64,000 bases of DNA, from the NCBI RefSeq assembly GCF_007830125.1, contig NZ_VLLG01000003.1, positions 1,354,247-1,418,246 on the forward strand. Direction: 5' to 3'. A program made the translations under genes and the position numbers. The notes under the pieces were generated by a model. The model was not told the origin of the DNA, made no database searches, and saw only the letters and a list, made by a program, of their open reading frames with translations. The stretch comes from Chitinophaga japonensis (lineage in GTDB: Bacteria > Bacteroidota > Bacteroidia > Chitinophagales > Chitinophagaceae). This document shows positions 55,791 to 63,961 of the stretch, in pieces. The stretch's first letter is position 1. Each line of letters starts with the position of its first letter.

Positions 55791-56309
55791 TTACCAGTTT
55801 GCAAAAGCCCGGTTAAATATAGCGTCTGTGATCTGCGGTATAATGGTTTCGTCTAACAGGCTGTTCTCCACCTGGCTGGGCAACTGGCTGGCCTGGAAAT
55901 CGGCTGACTGGGAAAATGATTGTGTCCAGCCTTTTTTATCTACACCCACTCGTTTTACAAAGACAACATTCATGGTCACGGTGAGGCGGGAAGTGGCCGC
56001 CTGGTCTACATTGGTAACCGCGGCATTGGAAAAGGAATACCCGGTGACAGTGGCCCTGAATTCATAGTCAGCATTGTCATCGTTCACCTGGGTCAGCTTT
56101 GTCTGTGACTGGATCTTCTGGCGCAGCCTTTCCGTAAGCCGTTGCGCCAGCGTAGGGTTGTTGATGGGCGCCCGGTTCTCCACGAAACGGATGTTCACGG
56201 TTTTGGCATCCGGTTCAACACTGGCGCCGGTAGCGGAATATTTAACGGTGCAGCTCCCCAGCGACAACAGCAGGACTGCAGCGGCAGCACCTTTCAGTAA
56301 TCTTAACAT
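55791..56309 (-). CDS. lptE: LptE-type LPS-assembly lipoprotein
   Basis: 172 aa. Lipobox LLSLGSC (Cys at about 20). The body fits the Bacteroidota LptE family: VNIRFVENRAPINNPTLAQR, LTERLRQKIQSQTKLTQVND, and DYEFRATVTGYSF. LptE forms the plug of the LptD outer-membrane LPS translocon. It lies between the sigma-54 activator (18-base gap) and the low-complexity protein (38-base gap). Confidence 0.88.
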   Translation of the reverse strand: MLRLLKGAAAAVLLLSLGSCTVKYSATGASVEPDAKTVNIRFVENRAPINNPTLAQRLTERLRQKIQSQTKLTQVNDDNADYEFRATVTGYSFSNAAVTNVDQAATSRLTVTMNVVFVKRVGVDKKGWTQSFSQSADFQASQLPSQVENSLLDETIIPQITDAIFNRAFANW

Positions 56310-56327
56310 TATGATGAATAATTAAAG

Positions 56328-57569
56328 TTAATCCCCAATATTATACTCTTTCAGCTTGCGGTATAAGGTTCTTTCTGAAATACCGAGGTCCAGCGCGGCA
56401 TCCTTGCGTTTGCCTTTATGTTTTTTGAGCGCTTTTACGATCAGCTCTTTCTCCTTGTCGGCAATAGAAAGGGTTTCTTCCACTTCTTCGTGATGGTCTA
56501 TTTTATGGTCATGCAGGATAATGGCCTGCGGGGGCGCCAGCATGTTACCGGGCTTACCGCTTTCAGCCTGGGCATAGCCATGGTGCAGCATATGATCCTG
56601 ATCTTCCTCCTGGTAAGCGGCGGCATGCGCCAGGCTGGGATTCTGCAGGATGTCGAAGAACATTTTCTTCAGCTCCGTTACATCCTTTTTCATGTCAAAG
56701 AACAGCTTGTACAGGATATCCCTTTCGCTGGCAAAATCGCTGCTGCCCTGCTGTGGCGCCGCCAGCATCGGCAGGCGGGAAGCATGCGGTATGTCCGGGA
56801 GGAAGCGTTTTAATTCCTGGGCGGTCACCAGCTTGTCCTGCGCCAGCACGGAAATCTGCTCCGCCATATTCTTCAGCTCGCGCACATTTCCCGGCCAGGG
56901 ATAGGACACCAGCAGGTTGCGCGCCTCGTCATCCAGTTGTATGGAGGGGGTTTTGTACCGTTCGGAGAAATCCACGCAGAACTTGCGGAACAGCAGGGGA
57001 ATGTCCTCCTGGCGGTCGCGCAGGGAGGGTACCCGGATGGGCACCGTATTCAACCTGTAGTACAGGTCCTCGCGGAACTTGCCATGCTGGGTATGGGTGA
57101 GCAGGTCGCGGTTGGTGGCGCCTATCACCCGTACATCTGTTTTCTGTACTTTGGAGGAGCCCACGCGGATAAATTCCCCGGTCTCCAGTACGCGCAGCAG
57201 GCGGGCCTGGGTACCCATGGGCATTTCCCCGATCTCGTCGAGGAAAATGGTGCCGCCGTTCACGGTCTCGAAATAGCCTTTGCGGTTGTCTACCGCGCCG
57301 GTAAAGGAGCCTTTTTCATGGCCAAATAATTCAGAATCAATGGTTCCTTCGGGGATGGCGCCGCAGTTTACCGCGATGAAGGGGTTATGCTTGCGGGCGC
57401 TCAATGCATGTATGATCGTGGAAAATACTTCCTTACCTACACCGCTCTCGCCAAAGATCATGACTGTCAGGTCTGTATTCGCCACCTGTGCGGCTACCTG
57501 CAGGGCATAGTTCAGTGCAGGTGAATTTCCGATAATGCCAAATCTGTTCTTAATGGACTGTATTTCCAT
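56328..57569 (-). CDS. Sigma-54-dependent transcription activator without receiver domain
   Basis: 413 aa. AAA+ domain from the N-terminus: Walker A GESGVGKE at 40-47, the sigma-54 contact loop GSFTGA near 90, Walker B GTIFLDEIGEMP near 113, and arginine fingers in LYYRLNTVPIRVPSLRDRQED. The C-terminus holds a Fis-type helix-turn-helix (KDAALDLGISERTLYRKLKE). There is no receiver or PAS sensor domain, so regulation must come from another protein or from its level. It is 30 bases after miaB. Confidence 0.93.
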   Translation of the reverse strand: MEIQSIKNRFGIIGNSPALNYALQVAAQVANTDLTVMIFGESGVGKEVFSTIIHALSARKHNPFIAVNCGAIPEGTIDSELFGHEKGSFTGAVDNRKGYFETVNGGTIFLDEIGEMPMGTQARLLRVLETGEFIRVGSSKVQKTDVRVIGATNRDLLTHTQHGKFREDLYYRLNTVPIRVPSLRDRQEDIPLLFRKFCVDFSERYKTPSIQLDDEARNLLVSYPWPGNVRELKNMAEQISVLAQDKLVTAQELKRFLPDIPHASRLPMLAAPQQGSSDFASERDILYKLFFDMKKDVTELKKMFFDILQNPSLAHAAAYQEEDQDHMLHHGYAQAESGKPGNMLAPPQAIILHDHKIDHHEEVEETLSIADKEKELIVKALKKHKGKRKDAALDLGISERTLYRKLKEYNIGD

Positions 57570-57599
57570 AGCGTCAACCTCCGGCTTAATGTTTTGATA

Positions 57600-59030
57600 T
57601 CATGTTTGCGCTACTACTTTTCCTATTAAAGTAGCGGCGGTACAATCTTCTACTTTTACATACACGTACTGCCCTTTATGGTACTGTTCCCTGGGGAATA
57701 CGATCACCTTGTTCTGGTCGTTCCTGCCAAAAAGGTCCGCTTCGGAACGTTTGGAGGTGCCTTCCACCAGTACCCTGAAGGTTTTGCCCAGGTCTTTCTG
57801 CATGCTTTCCAGGGCATGGCGGCGGTGCAGCTCCACCACTTCAGCCAGCCTTTGCTTTTTTACCGTTTCGGGCACATCGTCCTGGTAGCGGCGGGCAGCC
57901 AGGGTACCGGGCCTTTCGGAGTAGAAGAACATATAGGCCAGGTCGTACCGGGCATATTCCATCATGCTGAGGGTATCCTGGTGGTCTTCTTCCGCTTCCG
58001 TGCAGAAGCCGGTGATAATGTCCGTAGACAGGCCGCAGTCCGGCAGTATCTCGCGGATGCGGTCCACCTTTTTCATATACCATTCCCGGGTATAGGTACG
58101 GTTCATGAGCTGCAGTATACGGGTGCTGCCGCTTTGCACGGGCAGGTGTATGTAGTTGCAGATGTTATCGTGGCGGGCCATGGTGTACAATACCTCGTCG
58201 GTAATATCCTTGGGATGGGAGGTACTGAAGCGCACCCGCAGCAGGGGGCTGATCTGCGCCACTCTTTCCAGCAGCCCGGCGAAGGTGATGGTTTCCTCGT
58301 TGCCGTTTGCGGGAGAGGGGCCTACCCAGTAGTAGGAGTCTACGTTCTGGCCCAGCAGGGTCACTTCCCGGTAGCCGTTGTTGAAGAGGGCTTCGGCTTC
58401 CTGTACAATGGAGTATGGGTCGCGGCTGCGCTCCCGGCCACGGGTGAAGGGCACCACGCAGAAAGTGCACATATTGTTGCAGCCCCGCATGATGGATACA
58501 AAGGCGGTTACGCCGTTGCTGTCCAGCCTTACGGGGTTAATGTCCGCATAGGTCTCTTCGCGGCTCAGGAGCACGTTCACGGCTTTCTGACCGGTTTCTG
58601 CTTCCTCTACCAGGGCGGGCAGGGTGCGGTAGGCATCAGGGCCTACTACCAGGTCTACCAGCTTTTCTTCTTCCAGCAGCTTGGATTTGAGGCGCTCCGC
58701 CATACAGCCCAGCACGCCTACCAGCATACCAGGATTGCTTTGCTTTATCTTGCGGAACTCCTGCAGGCGCTTGCGTACGGTCTGCTCCGCCTTTTCACGG
58801 ATGGAGCAGGTATTGAGCAGCACCAGGTCGGCTTCTTCATAGTTGCGGGTAGCGCCAAAGCCTTCCTGGTTGAGTATGGAAGCCACGATCTCACTATCGT
58901 TGAAGTTCATCTGGCAACCATAACTTTCTATATAGAATTTCTTGTTATATGTTTGGGCATCTGCTGCTACCGGGGCGTATGCTTCACCCTGGCGGCGTTC
59001 ATCATGCACTTTGGTAACCTGGTCCAGCAT
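57600..59030 (-). CDS. miaB: tRNA-2-methylthio-N6-dimethylallyladenosine synthase
   Basis: 476 aa. Radical-SAM methylthiotransferase acting on adenosine 37 of tRNAs reading codons that begin with U. The N-terminal UPF0004 cysteines are C39, C75 and C109 (second Fe-S cluster). The radical-SAM cluster is C184, C188, C191 in [10 protein letters not shown]. The C-terminal TRAM domain is at about 410-475. Length is normal. It heads the minus-strand cluster that runs to brkB. Confidence 0.97.
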   Translation of the reverse strand: MLDQVTKVHDERRQGEAYAPVAADAQTYNKKFYIESYGCQMNFNDSEIVASILNQEGFGATRNYEEADLVLLNTCSIREKAEQTVRKRLQEFRKIKQSNPGMLVGVLGCMAERLKSKLLEEEKLVDLVVGPDAYRTLPALVEEAETGQKAVNVLLSREETYADINPVRLDSNGVTAFVSIMRGCNNMCTFCVVPFTRGRERSRDPYSIVQEAEALFNNGYREVTLLGQNVDSYYWVGPSPANGNEETITFAGLLERVAQISPLLRVRFSTSHPKDITDEVLYTMARHDNICNYIHLPVQSGSTRILQLMNRTYTREWYMKKVDRIREILPDCGLSTDIITGFCTEAEEDHQDTLSMMEYARYDLAYMFFYSERPGTLAARRYQDDVPETVKKQRLAEVVELHRRHALESMQKDLGKTFRVLVEGTSKRSEADLFGRNDQNKVIVFPREQYHKGQYVYVKVEDCTAATLIGKVVAQT

Positions 59031-59056
59031 GTCCTTTCAGAAAAATTTTAGAAAAG

Positions 59057-59064
59057 CAAAAGTA
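59057..59064 (-). promoter_or_regulatory. Candidate -7 box of the miaB cluster
   Basis: On the minus strand TACTTTTG matches TAnnTTTG exactly and lies 26 bases before the miaB ATG. No clear TTG at the -33 position. Confidence 0.45.
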
Positions 59065-59106
59065 ATAAAATAAATGGAAAAATGACAGAATGGCAGCGGT
59101 AAGGGA

Positions 59107-59493
59107 TTATATATGTTCCAGGATGAATTTGGGATCAATTTTCAGGTGCCGGTAGATGGCTTTCAGGAACGTTGCATCCGGCTCCCTTTTACCATTCAGG
59201 ATCTGCGAAAGCTTGGATTCCGTTACCCCTAAAAGGGCCGCCAGCTCTTTCTGCTTCATGTTCATTTCAAACATCTTCATTTCTATCATGCCGGCCAGGG
59301 TAGTGGGCATAGGCAGGGCATAGTGCGCATCTTCATATTGTTGCGCGGCTGCTACAAGGGATTGGAGGTGGTTTACATCTTCTTCCGTAAGATGTTGCTC
59401 TCCCTTTTTCATAAGGGCATGAATTTCCTCCATCACCATATCATAATCCCTTTCTGAAGAGATTACTGGGCGAAGGTTTGTGGTCATAGTCAA
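59107..59493 (-). CDS. higA: HigA-type antitoxin
   Basis: 128 aa. N-terminal helical toxin-binding part (RDYDMVMEEIHALMKKGEQH), C-terminal XRE helix-turn-helix (KQKELAALLGVTESKLSQIL near 80-100, then NGKREPDATFLKAIYRHLKI). Type II antitoxins of the HigA group have this layout and repress their own operon. It lies 60 bases after the toxin gene, so toxin comes first, as usual for hig loci. A second ATG two codons on is also possible. Confidence 0.88.
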   Translation of the reverse strand: MTMTTNLRPVISSERDYDMVMEEIHALMKKGEQHLTEEDVNHLQSLVAAAQQYEDAHYALPMPTTLAGMIEMKMFEMNMKQKELAALLGVTESKLSQILNGKREPDATFLKAIYRHLKIDPKFILEHI

Positions 59494-59553
59494 AATACTT
59501 TAAGCTTTTAAGGGATATACACATCACCCATGCATATCAATTGGGCCTCGCTG

Positions 59554-59847
59554 TTAAAGGTCGTCCAGGTTCACCTTATCGTATTGTGCATGCGTGCCTA
59601 TAAATCTTATATACACGGTACGCACTTTAAAAATGATCCGGGCAATTAAACGATAATCATTGCCCCTGATATTAAAAATGTAAAGATTATTACCTACATA
59701 GTCTACATGGTTAAAGGAGGCTTTTACCTCTGCAAAATTACGCCAATCCGCCTGAAATGTAATTCTGTACCAGTTCCATAAGGGGTCAATAGAATCAGGA
59801 TGCATATTCGCAAATTCATTGATCACCTTGCGTGCAATAATGACCAT
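59554..59847 (-). CDS. higB: HigB-type mRNA-interferase toxin
   Basis: 97 aa. It matches the HigB_toxin family: NEFANMHPDSIDPLWNWYRI near the N-terminus, FNHVDYVGNNLYIFNIRGND and YRLIARIIFKVRTVYIRFIG at the C-terminus. Such toxins cut mRNA on ribosomes. It is the first gene of the higBA operon, with a leader of only about 14 bases by the predicted promoter. Confidence 0.92.
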   Translation of the reverse strand: MVIIARKVINEFANMHPDSIDPLWNWYRITFQADWRNFAEVKASFNHVDYVGNNLYIFNIRGNDYRLIARIIFKVRTVYIRFIGTHAQYDKVNLDDL

Positions 59848-59867
59848 TTTACGCTGTCTGATTTAAA

Positions 59868-59907
59868 CAAAGGTAAATAATTAATTGTTGTTTCTGAAAC
59901 AAAATTT
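59868..59907 (-). promoter_or_regulatory. Candidate promoter of higBA
   Basis: On the minus strand a TTTTG element is followed after about 24 bases by TACCTTTG, an exact TAnnTTTG box (59868-59875). The start of RNA would be near 59861, just before the toxin ATG at 59847. The TTTTG element overlaps the operator palindrome. Confidence 0.55.
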
Positions 59908-59923
59908 CATTTAATGAAATTTT
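59901..59923. promoter_or_regulatory. Operator palindrome, probable HigA site
   Basis: Perfect inverted repeat: AAAATTTCATT, one central T, AATGAAATTTT (11 bases each side). It lies over the predicted -33 region of the higBA promoter, the expected site for autorepression by HigA. A second shorter palindrome (ACTAAA-ATA-TTTAGT, 59925-59939) adjoins it. Confidence 0.6.
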
Positions 59924-59951
59924 AACTAAAATATTTAGTATTCACTGCGAT

Positions 59952-59972
59952 AAAAAAAGGCATAGCAGCCTT
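59952..59972 (-). terminator. Terminator of tRNA-Gly
   Basis: On the minus strand: AAGGC, a six-base loop, GCCTT and a run of T. It lies about 30 bases after the 3' end of tRNA-Gly and before the hig promoter. Confidence 0.7.
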
Positions 59973-60003
59973 ATTAACAAATTAACGAGAGAAAGAAATT
60001 AGA

Positions 60004-60075
60004 GCGGAAAACGGGGCTCGAACCCGCCACCTACGGCTTGGGAAGCCGTCGCTCTACCAAATGAGCTATTTCCGC
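60004..60075 (-). tRNA. tRNA-Gly (anticodon CCC)
   Basis: 72 bases. Acceptor stem GCGGAAA with TTTCCGC, D arm GCTC/GAGC, anticodon stem ACGGC/GCCGT around loop TTCCCAA (anticodon CCC, reading GGG), and T arm with TTCGAGC. All stems pair. The CCA end is not encoded, as usual in this phylum. Confidence 0.95.
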
Positions 60076-60136
60076 TTGTCCGGAACATCCCAACCGGGAT
60101 CATCCGGGCATCAAATGTAAGGATATTTTAAAAATA

Positions 60137-60649
60137 TTATACACTTACTTTCTTCATTACCCAACTGTCCCTTAGGGGTACCAGCCAGCGCTGCTCCATT
60201 TCCTGTTTGGTGAGCACGGTATTGTTGAGGTAGAGGGTATCCTCGTTGATAAATCCCTTTTCAAAAGCATAGGTTACCTGCGCCATGGGCAGCAGCTCCA
60301 GTTTGTCCTTTACCACGAAGGCCAGCAGCAGGCGGTCAAAAAGATTTACGTCGTACTGCCGCTCCAGGCTTTTGATAACCCGCACGGAGCTGTCTGTACT
60401 GCAGCCGCTTACGCCGGTGGCGCTTTCGTCGGCCATCAGTACGATCACCTGGTTAAAAAGCAATTGCCCCCAACCTTTTACCGGGGTGCCATGGGAATTC
60501 CACTGGGCGGCAAATTGTTGCAATTGCTCGTTTATTTCAAGGCTTTCCCGTTCATTGAACGGGCGGTTGCTCTGGTATATCCATATGCGTGACGACGGTG
60601 CAAAGCCGGCAGGCAGTAGTTGTTGTATCGTGTTTGTTGTGATCATCAT
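60137..60649 (-). CDS. Conserved protein of unknown function
   Basis: 170 aa, soluble, alpha/beta. Segments such as SSRIWIYQSNRPFNERESLE, FAAQWNSHGTPVKGWGQLLF and DSSVRVIKSLERQYDVNLFD belong to a short family widespread in Bacteroidota. It has sometimes been labelled an ABC-transporter ATPase, but no Walker motif is present, so that label is not supported. It stands between the tRNA and the Fe-S genes. Confidence 0.7.
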   Translation of the reverse strand: MMITTNTIQQLLPAGFAPSSRIWIYQSNRPFNERESLEINEQLQQFAAQWNSHGTPVKGWGQLLFNQVIVLMADESATGVSGCSTDSSVRVIKSLERQYDVNLFDRLLLAFVVKDKLELLPMAQVTYAFEKGFINEDTLYLNNTVLTKQEMEQRWLVPLRDSWVMKKVSV

Positions 60650-60674
60650 GCTGCAAAATTACGATATTCCGGGG

Positions 60675-61457
60675 CTAATCGCCCAATTGCCGGGCTACGA
60701 TCTCCGCAATGTCCAGCACCTGCACGCTGTCTTCCCTGCCTTCTTCCTTTACGCCATCGGTGAGCATGGTCATGCAGAAGGGGCAGTTGGAGGCAATAAC
60801 GGAGGCGCCGGTGGCCACTGCTTCCCGGCTGCGCTCAAAGTTAACGCGGGTATTGCCCTTTTCCTCTTCCTTGAACATCTGTGAGCCGCCCGCCCCGCAG
60901 CAGAGGCCATTGGTGCGGCAGCGCTTCATTTCCACCAGCTCGGCATCCAGGGCTTCCAGCACCTTGCGCGGCGCTTCATAGATGTTGTTGGCCCTGCCCA
61001 GGTAGCAGGAGTCGTGGTAGGTGATACGGCGGCCTTTGAAGGAGCCGCCTTCCTGCAGTCTTATTTTTCCTTCATCTATGAGCTGCTGCAGGAAAGTGGT
61101 GTGGTGCAGCACCTCATAGTTGCCGCCCAGTTCGGGATAATCGTTACGGAATATATTGAAGCAGTGTGGGCAGGCGGTTACGATCTTTTTTACCCCGTAG
61201 CCGTCCAGCAACTGTATATTGTTCTGGGCCATCATCTGGAAAATGAACTCATTGCCGGCCCTGCGCGCGGGATCGCCGGTGCAGCTTTCCTCCTTGCCCA
61301 GTATGGCAAAGCGGATGCCCGCCTTGTCCAGTATGGTAGCAAACGCTTTGGTGATCTTTTGTGCGCGCTGGTCAAAGCTGCCGGCACAGCCCACCCAGAA
61401 AAGCACTTCCGGGGTTTCGCCGCTGGCGGCGTATTCGGCCATTGTTTTGATATTCAT
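60675..61457 (-). CDS. CCG-domain Fe-S redox protein (HdrB/LutA/GlcF-like)
   Basis: 260 aa from the ATG at 61457. Two cysteine-rich CCG-type domains (CPHCFNIFRNDYPELGG near 120; CRTNGLCCGAGGSQMF near 205) ligate a Fe-S cluster as in heterodisulfide reductase HdrB, lactate-utilisation LutA and glycolate oxidase GlcF. Its partner is probably the membrane Fe-S protein encoded upstream on the same strand (61980-63296), from which it is separated by a four-helix-bundle gene. The frame is open to 61487, but those ten codons are made of the flanking repeat, so the start at 61457 is preferred. Substrate unknown. Confidence 0.85.
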   Translation of the reverse strand: MNIKTMAEYAASGETPEVLFWVGCAGSFDQRAQKITKAFATILDKAGIRFAILGKEESCTGDPARRAGNEFIFQMMAQNNIQLLDGYGVKKIVTACPHCFNIFRNDYPELGGNYEVLHHTTFLQQLIDEGKIRLQEGGSFKGRRITYHDSCYLGRANNIYEAPRKVLEALDAELVEMKRCRTNGLCCGAGGSQMFKEEEKGNTRVNFERSREAVATGASVIASNCPFCMTMLTDGVKEEGREDSVQVLDIAEIVARQLGD

Positions 61458-61464
61458 TCCTCTT

Positions 61465-61543
61465 AGTTTGCAATTGGCAGTTTGCAATTAGCAGTCAAGT
61501 AAGATAGTTTAATAGTCTGCGTTGTACAAACTGCAATTAGTTA
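61465..61543. repeat. TTGGCAGTT-type repeats, left side of the four-helix-bundle gene
   Basis: Tandem units AGTTTGCAATTGGCAGTTTG then CAATTAGCAGT (61465-61494), followed by an inverted unit ACAAACTGCAATTAGTTA (61526-61543) that overlaps the end of the small gene. The related motif occurs inverted on the other side (61967-61997). Confidence 0.65.
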
Positions 61544-61924
61544 TTTAAGGTTTACTGTTTTAGGTTGATATTTTTCAGGATACATTTGCATATGATATAA
61601 TAATCTGCCAATTTCCAACATTTGCTGCATACAATGTTCGTAATCTTGTTTGTTCAAGTAATTACAACTTAATGCAAAGTCCAACCAGGTTTGTGTTTCA
61701 GTGCTTTCCATATCTGCATCGGATATTTTGGCAATAAAATGAGCGGGATAAATCCTTTTACGGTAAGCTTCTGCAATATTTATACAAACAGCTCTGGAAG
61801 ATCTTCTGATCTGATCAATGAGACTATATTTTTCTTCTTTTGGAAACTGTTTTGTGATCTCAAATATTCTCATAGCTACATCAAAAGCCTTTTTATATGC
61901 AATCAAATCTTTATGGGTGCCCAT
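61541..61924 (-). CDS. Four-helix bundle protein (S23/IVS family)
   Basis: 127 aa. Family marks: HKDLIAYKKAFDVAMRIFEI, TKQFPKEEKYSLIDQIRRSS, RAVCINIAEAYRKR and a final helix with YLNKQDYEHCMQQMLEIGRL. Members are found inside 23S rRNA intervening sequences and as free-standing genes; the Avd protein of diversity-generating retroelements has the same fold. Here it sits alone between two Fe-S genes of one pathway and is bracketed by inverted TTGGCAGTT repeats, which suggests it came in as a unit. Function unknown. Confidence 0.85.
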   Translation of the reverse strand: MGTHKDLIAYKKAFDVAMRIFEITKQFPKEEKYSLIDQIRRSSRAVCINIAEAYRKRIYPAHFIAKISDADMESTETQTWLDFALSCNYLNKQDYEHCMQQMLEIGRLLYHMQMYPEKYQPKTVNLK

Positions 61925-61966
61925 TGGATGAAATTTGTTAATTAATTATTTTACTATTTGCTTTGA

Positions 61967-61997
61967 TAACTGCCCACTGTCAACTGCCAACTACCCA
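61967..61997. repeat. TTGGCAGTT-type repeats, right side of the four-helix-bundle gene
   Basis: TAACTGCCCACTGTCAACTG followed by CCAACTACCC; the reverse complement gives GGGTAGTTGGCAGTTGACAG, related to the left-side units in opposite orientation. The stop codon and last about five codons of the membrane Fe-S gene lie inside it. Confidence 0.65.
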
Positions 61998-63296
61998 TCC
62001 GTCCCGGTCGTCCGGCGAGAATTTCCAGGGGGCCATGTTATTCTCAATATTACTGAACATCATATTCCATTCGGCGGGCGCATTGGACTCCTCCATGACG
62101 AGGTACCGGCGCAACTGCAGGATGATGTGCAGCGGATTGATGCCCACCGGGCATTCTTCCACGCAGGCGTTGCAGGTAGTGCAGGCCCACAGCTCCTCCG
62201 TAGTGATATGCGCATGCAGCAGGGTTTTGCCATCCTCCTCAAACTTGCCCTGCTGTTTAATAATGCGGCCGATCTCCTCCGCCCGGTCCCGCGTTTCCAT
62301 CATGATCTTGCGGGGAGAGAGTTTTTTACCGGTGATATTGGCCGGGCAGGCGGCGGTGCAACGCCCGCATTCCGTACAGCTATAAGCGTCCAGCAGGTTC
62401 TTCCAGGTAAGGTCCGGCACGTCTTTGGCGCCAAATTTAGGAATGCCGTCGGCCGGTGGCTCGCTGCCGGCCTGTTCCGGCTGCAGCATCAATTGCACTT
62501 CCCTTTGTACGGACGGCATATTCTCCATTTTACCTTTGGGCCGTACATCGGTGTAATAGGTGTTGGGGAAAGCCAGTACAATATGCAGGTGCTTGGAGTA
62601 AGGCAGGTAATTGAGGAAGGCCAGTACGCCCAGTATGTGGAGCCACCAGCAGGCGCGCTCCAGGACCATGAGGCTGCTGTTGCTCATACCGTCCAGCAGC
62701 GGGGTGAGCAGGCCGGATATCCAGAACGATCCGGTGGCAATGTAATGCTCCTCTCCCCGTGACTGCAGCACCTGGTCCGATGCGTTCATGGTTAGGAACA
62801 GCAGCATGAGCGCTATTTCCGTGATCAATATATAATTGGCGTCTGAACGGGGCCATCCGTCCAGGTCATGGCCGGTAAAGCGCCGTATTTTCAGGAGGTT
62901 GCGGCGCACCAGGAAAATGGCGCAGCCAAGGATCACCAGTACGGCCAGTATCTCAAAGCAGCCGATGAGCACCGGGTACAGCCCGCCCAGCACGGGGGCA
63001 AAAAGGCGGTGCGTGCTCAGCGCGCCGTCCAGTATGATCTCGAGTATCTCTATATTGATAATGATAAAGCCCGCATATACGAAAAAGTGCAATACGCCCA
63101 CCAACGGCTTCCTGAACATCGTTTTTTGTCCCAGCGCAAACAGCAAGGTATTGCGCCAGCGTTCGGCCGGGGTGCCGGCCGGGGTAATATCCCGCCCCAG
63201 CAGTATATTGCGCCTGATGTCCCGTACTTTACGGGCAAACAGGTACACGGCGGCTACCAGGACAATGATAAATAAAAGCTGCTGTAACAGATGCAT
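61980..63296 (-). CDS. Membrane-bound 4Fe-4S dicluster protein
   Basis: 438 aa. About five N-terminal membrane helices (haem-type quinone-side domain like NarI or HdrE), then a soluble domain with two 4Fe-4S motifs (CTECGRCTAACPANITGKK near 325; CTTCNACVEECPVGINP near 380). With the CCG-domain protein it would form a membrane electron-transfer complex similar to HdrDE-type or lactate/glycolate oxidase modules; which donor is unknown. The last residues (GWVVGS) are encoded by the repeat that flanks the four-helix-bundle gene. Confidence 0.87.
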   Translation of the reverse strand: MHLLQQLLFIIVLVAAVYLFARKVRDIRRNILLGRDITPAGTPAERWRNTLLFALGQKTMFRKPLVGVLHFFVYAGFIIINIEILEIILDGALSTHRLFAPVLGGLYPVLIGCFEILAVLVILGCAIFLVRRNLLKIRRFTGHDLDGWPRSDANYILITEIALMLLFLTMNASDQVLQSRGEEHYIATGSFWISGLLTPLLDGMSNSSLMVLERACWWLHILGVLAFLNYLPYSKHLHIVLAFPNTYYTDVRPKGKMENMPSVQREVQLMLQPEQAGSEPPADGIPKFGAKDVPDLTWKNLLDAYSCTECGRCTAACPANITGKKLSPRKIMMETRDRAEEIGRIIKQQGKFEEDGKTLLHAHITTEELWACTTCNACVEECPVGINPLHIILQLRRYLVMEESNAPAEWNMMFSNIENNMAPWKFSPDDRDGWVVGS

Positions 63297-63380
63297 ATTC
63301 CAGATTTGACTTTTCTAATTTACGGTTATTTGGCAATGTAAGTAAATATCGTATTATTTTTACCACCTCAAAGCATTCAT

Positions 63381-63878
63381 ATGAGTACAAGGAATGTGAT
63401 CCTTAATGCGGACATTATACAAAAGAAACTGGAGCGCATCGCTTATGAAATATACGAGCATAACAGCGGGGAGAGCGAGATCATCCTGGCGGGCATATGG
63501 GACCGGGGCGTGATCCTCTCGCAGCGCATCGCGGAAATACTCCGGAAGATCGCGCCGTTCAATATCCGGCAGATGGAGCTGCGCCTGGACAAGCAGCACC
63601 CGCTGGAAGTACAGTTGTCCGAAACGACGGACCTTACGGGCAAGGTGATTGTAGTGATAGATGATGTGGCTAATTCCGGGCGGACCATGTTGTATGCGCT
63701 GAAGCCTTTCCTGCAATACCTGCCTAAAAAGATACAGACGGCGGTGCTGGTGGACCGCCAGCATAAATCATTCCCCTTGCTGGTAGACTTTGTAGGCTTT
63801 TCCCTGGCTACCACGCTGCAGGAGATGGTGATGGTGGAGGTGGAAGGGGAGGAGATCCGGTCGGCGTATTTGATATAA
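63381..63878 (+). CDS. Phosphoribosyltransferase, PyrR-like
   Basis: 165 aa. Type I phosphoribosyltransferase with the PRPP-binding loop VIVVIDDVANSGRTMLYAL (residues about 90-108), and AGIWDRGVILSQRI near 37. Size and the C-terminal hood (LLVDFVGFSLATTLQEMVMV) fit PyrR/uracil phosphoribosyltransferase-like proteins of this phylum. Whether it regulates pyrimidine genes or only salvages a base cannot be told. Divergent from the membrane Fe-S gene. Confidence 0.85.
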   Translation: MSTRNVILNADIIQKKLERIAYEIYEHNSGESEIILAGIWDRGVILSQRIAEILRKIAPFNIRQMELRLDKQHPLEVQLSETTDLTGKVIVVIDDVANSGRTMLYALKPFLQYLPKKIQTAVLVDRQHKSFPLLVDFVGFSLATTLQEMVMVEVEGEEIRSAYLI

Positions 63879-63889
63879 AAAATAAAAAA

Positions 63890-63945
63890 GAAAAAGTAAA
63901 AAAGAAAAACCGGTAGCGGCTCATTGCAGTCTTTTTTACTTTTTC
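63890..63945. terminator. Bidirectional terminator (long A/T inverted repeat)
   Basis: GAAAAAGTAAAAAAG (63890-63904) is a perfect 15-base inverse of CTTTTTTACTTTTTC (63931-63945), with a 26-base loop. It lies between the converging ends of the phosphoribosyltransferase and a minus-strand gene. Confidence 0.6.
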
Positions 63946-63961
63946 TTTCGTTACTTTTTAT

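Noticed and set aside
57678-59051. 457-codon open frame antisense to miaB
   Set aside because: Shadow of miaB in the opposite strand; low-information composition and no start context.
60137-60649. ABC-transporter ATPase label for the 170-aa protein
   Set aside because: No Walker A, Walker B or signature motif, and too short.
61465-61997. Diversity-generating retroelement (because the small gene has the Avd fold)
   Set aside because: No reverse transcriptase gene, template repeat or variable repeat is seen near; the protein fits the general S23/IVS family better.
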